Assembly: GCA_947573485.1 (NCBI GenBank)
Contig: CANPGB010000028.1
Span: 1-43,304 of the forward strand
Length of the DNA: 43,304 bases
Direction: 5' to 3'
Source of the DNA: an uncultured Porphyromonadaceae bacterium
Lineage (GTDB): Bacteria; Bacteroidota; Bacteroidia; Bacteroidales; Muribaculaceae
Part shown: in pieces, positions 40,995 to 43,304 of the stretch
Position numbering within the stretch: the stretch's first letter is position 1
How the letters are laid out: each line of letters starts with the position of its first letter
Notes under the pieces: model-generated
What the model was told of the DNA's origin: nothing
The model's input: only the letters and a program-made list of their open reading frames with translations
The model's database searches: none
Translations under genes and position numbers: made by a program

Positions 40995-42049
40995 GAAACA
41001 GTTTCACGGCATTTATCCACAAGGAAATTCTGCACATAATCCGCGACCCGCGCACTATGCTTATCGCGCTACTGATTCCAGTGGTGCAAATGGTGCTGTT
41101 CGGCTTTGCCATATCCATGGAAGTGAACGATGTGGAAGTTTTGGCTGCCGCCCCTGAAATCACACCGGCCGTTGAGGCCAAGGTGTCACAGATTGCACAC
41201 AATCCGTATATCACCTTCAAGGGCTATATCGCGACTGAGGATGTCGACCGCGCGATTGCCGCCAACGAAGCCATGGCCGTAGTCGTCTTCAGCCGTGATT
41301 ACGGCAGGAGCGGCGAGGCGCAAGTAGTTGTCGACGCCTCAAATCCGGTCACTGCGCAGACGTCGGCCGGCTATCTCACACAGATTCTGAACGGCACAAG
41401 GTCGGCCTCCGCTCCCGGAATAACCATACTCTATAATCCTCAACTCAAGAGCGCATATAACTTCGTACCCGGCATCATGGGGCTCATCTTCATGCTTATA
41501 TGCGCCATGCTCACATCAGTGTCGATAGTGCGGGAGAAAGAGACCGGAACCATGGAGATATTGCTCGTCTCGCCAATACGCCCTGTAATGATAGTCATTG
41601 CCAAGATGATACCTTATCTTATGCTCTCCTGCATCGACTTGGCTCTTATCCTTTTTATTTCAAAATATGCACTCGCGCTGCCCCTGTCGGGCTCTCTTGC
41701 GGCATTAGTGGTGACATCGCTGGTTTACATTATACTTGCCCTCGCCCTGGGATTGTTCGTATCCACCATAGTCGACACCCAAATGGCGGCCTTGCTCGTG
41801 TCGGGCATGGTATTCATAATACCGGTCATTATGCTGTCGGGCATGATGTTCCCCATAGAGAACATGCCCCTGCCCTTACAATGGATTTCCAATATCGTGC
41901 CCGCCCGTTGGTATATCCCCGCCATGCGCAAAATAATGGTCGAGGGTCTCGGCTTTGGTTACATATACCCCGAACTTATAGTGTTGTCGCTGATGGCAAT
42001 TGCCTTGATAGCTGTATCAGTAAAACGATTTAAGATAAGGCTGCAGTAA
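40991..42049 (+). CDS. ABC-2 type permease 1 (YbhS/YbhR-like)
   Basis: 352-residue inner-membrane subunit. One N-terminal helix (IIRDPRTMLIALLIPVVQMVLFGFAI, about 17-42) is followed by a large periplasmic domain (about 45-165). Five helices come next, with the family motif VREKETGTMEILLVSPIRPVMIVIAKMIPY (about 179-208). The stop overlaps the next gene's start by one base (TAATG). Forms the transport channel with permease 2. Confidence 0.92.
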   Translation: MRNSFTAFIHKEILHIIRDPRTMLIALLIPVVQMVLFGFAISMEVNDVEVLAAAPEITPAVEAKVSQIAHNPYITFKGYIATEDVDRAIAANEAMAVVVFSRDYGRSGEAQVVVDASNPVTAQTSAGYLTQILNGTRSASAPGITILYNPQLKSAYNFVPGIMGLIFMLICAMLTSVSIVREKETGTMEILLVSPIRPVMIVIAKMIPYLMLSCIDLALILFISKYALALPLSGSLAALVVTSLVYIILALALGLFVSTIVDTQMAALLVSGMVFIIPVIMLSGMMFPIENMPLPLQWISNIVPARWYIPAMRKIMVEGLGFGYIYPELIVLSLMAIALIAVSVKRFKIRLQ

Positions 42050-43137
42050 TGAGAACACTATTGATACTCCTGCGCAAGGAATTCCTCCTGTTCAGCAAGA
42101 ACAAGTTCCTGCCGAAGATTGCGTTTATTTTCCCTTGCATGGTAATTCTTATCATCCCCCTGGTGGCCACTATGGACGTCAAACATGTGGGTGTGACAGT
42201 AGTGAGCAAAGATAACAGCACCTTAACCTCCAATATTATCGCCGACCTCGAAGCTTCTCCATTCTTCACGGTGTCTTGGGAGAACGACTACGGGAAGTCG
42301 CTTGAAAACATCGAGAGAGGAACTACAGATGTTATTCTTGAAATACCCGCCGACTTTGAGCGCAGATTGGAAACCGGCGACGCCACAATGCCTCATATCA
42401 GCGCCAACGGTGTAAACGGGACCAAAGGCACATTGGGGGCGAGATATGTTATGGAATCGGTGATGCGCACAATAGCCGCGTATCGGGGCATCGAGATTCC
42501 GGAAACAACACCGGTCGCCTATCTGTATAATCCTACCCTTGAGTACCGCAACTATATGATACCCGCCCTCATGATCATGCTCCTGATTATGATCTGCGGC
42601 TTTCTGCCTGCCCTTAACCTTGTCGGCGAAAAAGAATCAGGCACCATCGAGCAGATGAACGTCACCCCGGTGCGGACACACATCTTCGTTCTCTCGAAAG
42701 TTATTCCCTATTGGATAATCGGAGTAATCGACATCTCGCTTGCCATGCTGATAGCGCTTCTCATTTATGGCCTCGCTCCTGCCGGAGCTCTCTTTGCCAT
42801 TTATCTTGCCGCGCTGCTATTCATATTTGTAATGTCGGGCATAGGAATCATTATAGCCAACTTCTCGTCGAAGATGTCGCAAAGCATGTTCCTGATGCTG
42901 TTTGTAGTACTGCTGTGCGTGCTTATGAGCGGACTTCTGACGCCGATAAGCTCAATGCCCGCGTGGGCACAGTATGCCACCTACGCCCTCCCTCCCCGCT
43001 ACTTCATAGAAATAATGCGCTCGGTATATCTCAAAGCCACTCCCATATCTGCCATGCTGCCCCAATATACAGCTTTAGCAGGTTTTGCAGTTGTCATCAA
43101 TACGCTGGCGGCACTGACTTACCGCAAACAGAAATAA
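42049..43137 (+). CDS. ABC-2 type permease 2 (YbhS/YbhR-like)
   Basis: 362-residue inner-membrane subunit with the same plan as permease 1: first helix (FLPKIAFIFPCMVILIIPLVAT, about 19-40), periplasmic domain, then helices after GEKESGTIEQMNVTPVRTHIFVLSKVIPYWIIG (about 194-226). The last gene of the operon. A hairpin terminator lies about 75 bp downstream. Together the operon encodes a complete tripartite ABC exporter for drugs or metabolites; substrate unknown. Confidence 0.92.
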   Translation: MRTLLILLRKEFLLFSKNKFLPKIAFIFPCMVILIIPLVATMDVKHVGVTVVSKDNSTLTSNIIADLEASPFFTVSWENDYGKSLENIERGTTDVILEIPADFERRLETGDATMPHISANGVNGTKGTLGARYVMESVMRTIAAYRGIEIPETTPVAYLYNPTLEYRNYMIPALMIMLLIMICGFLPALNLVGEKESGTIEQMNVTPVRTHIFVLSKVIPYWIIGVIDISLAMLIALLIYGLAPAGALFAIYLAALLFIFVMSGIGIIIANFSSKMSQSMFLMLFVVLLCVLMSGLLTPISSMPAWAQYATYALPPRYFIEIMRSVYLKATPISAMLPQYTALAGFAVVINTLAALTYRKQK

Positions 43138-43211
43138 GGACGCTCATTTTACTGAAAATTGCACTCCCACAGTTTCAATATTTTGCGCCGATTAGGTAGT
43201 AGGGTAAAAGA

Positions 43212-43250
43212 AAAAGTTCTGAAAATCAATGATTTTCAGAACTTTTCTTC
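43212..43250. terminator. bidirectional terminator between exporter operon and tRNA
   Basis: Perfect 17-bp inverted repeat 43212-43228 and 43230-43246 (AAAAGTTCTGAAAATCA and its complement), with T-rich flanks on both strands (CTTTTTC on the minus side). It would end both the + strand exporter operon and the minus-strand tRNA. Confidence 0.8.
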
Positions 43251-43269
43251 GGTCTGATAGACCTCTTAG

Positions 43270-43304
43270 TGACCCCGGAGAGGCTCGAACTCTCGACCCA
43301 CTGA
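43270..43304 (-). tRNA. tRNA, 3' part only (cut by window edge)
   Basis: Reading the minus strand, the end of the window holds the 3' side of an anticodon stem (TCAGT), a variable loop (GGGTC), a perfect T arm (GAGAG, TTCGAGC, CTCTC) and the 3' acceptor strand CGGGGTC with discriminator A at 43270. No CCA is encoded. The anticodon lies outside the window, so the amino acid is not determined. The TCAGTGGGTC context is reminiscent of tRNA-Lys, a guess only. Confidence 0.85.

Noticed and set aside
43165-43200. Promoter-like AATATTTTGCG after the exporter operon
   Set aside because: It is one base short of TAnnTTTG spacing and no + strand gene follows before the terminator and tRNA.
1-43304. CRISPR arrays, transposases, integrases or att sites
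   Set aside because: No regularly spaced repeats, no transposase or recombinase motifs and no duplicated tRNA ends were seen.

Overview
The window looks like a chromosomal stretch of a gut-type Bacteroidales bacterium. Promoters follow the Bacteroidetes pattern (TTG or TTTG, about 20 bp, then TAnnTTTG), lipoproteins are abundant, and the envelope genes (TonB receptor, SusF-like protein, imelysin, OprO/P-like porins) are typical of the order. The fairly GC-rich codon use fits Muribaculaceae, but the family is a guess. No CRISPR array, rRNA, insertion sequence or phage module was found. No gap between genes exceeds 300 bases.

Layout. 1-3 kb: TonB receptor and DUF362 lipoprotein. 3-3.8 kb: a small basic protein overlapping a GNAT acetyltransferase, a toxin-antitoxin-like pair. 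3.9-6.5 kb: a PurF-like protein lacking the glutaminase cysteine, convergent with nicotinate phosphoribosyltransferase. 6.7-9 kb: a SusF-like secreted protein and a Bcr/CflA exporter. 9-13.3 kb (minus): an NAD(P)-binding oxidoreductase, a flavin-binding PNPOx-like protein, a zinc-type macrodomain, a class M sirtuin and a tannase, with a divergent HxlR regulator. 13.9-20.7 kb: an AraC regulator and a divergent RND tripartite pump. 20.7-22.1 kb: a DHA2 exporter. 22-31.5 kb (minus): an eight-gene operon. 31.7-34.6 kb: a hemerythrin-like/LuxR regulator, an acyltransferase and a PAS/LuxR regulator. 34.7-36.4 kb: a MalS-like GH13 protein with degenerate catalytic motifs. 36.5-43.1 kb: a TetR-controlled TolC/MFP/ABC-2 exporter. 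43.3 kb: the 3' part of a tRNA.

How the genes work together. The two most interesting blocks are minus-strand operons. The first couples a sirtuin of the ADP-ribosyltransferase type (Asn111/Gln130 signature) to a macrodomain with the Cys-x4-His-x-Cys zinc signature. It lacks the lipoyl-carrier GcvH-L and lipoate ligase genes found in the described cassettes, and carries flavin and NAD(P) oxidoreductases and a tannase instead.

The second joins two porins, an imelysin lipoprotein (GxHxxE), a di-heme oxidoreductase, a mono-heme lipoprotein and the CcsBA heme-attachment machine to a two-domain Rid/chorismatase-like enzyme and a stand-alone DAHP synthase. Its promoter has a precise inverted repeat centred on the -7 box, and the divergent gene encodes a hemerythrin-like domain fused to a LuxR helix-turn-helix. 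I infer an iron- or redox-regulated extracytoplasmic metal/electron system that may make its own chorismate-derived aromatic compound.
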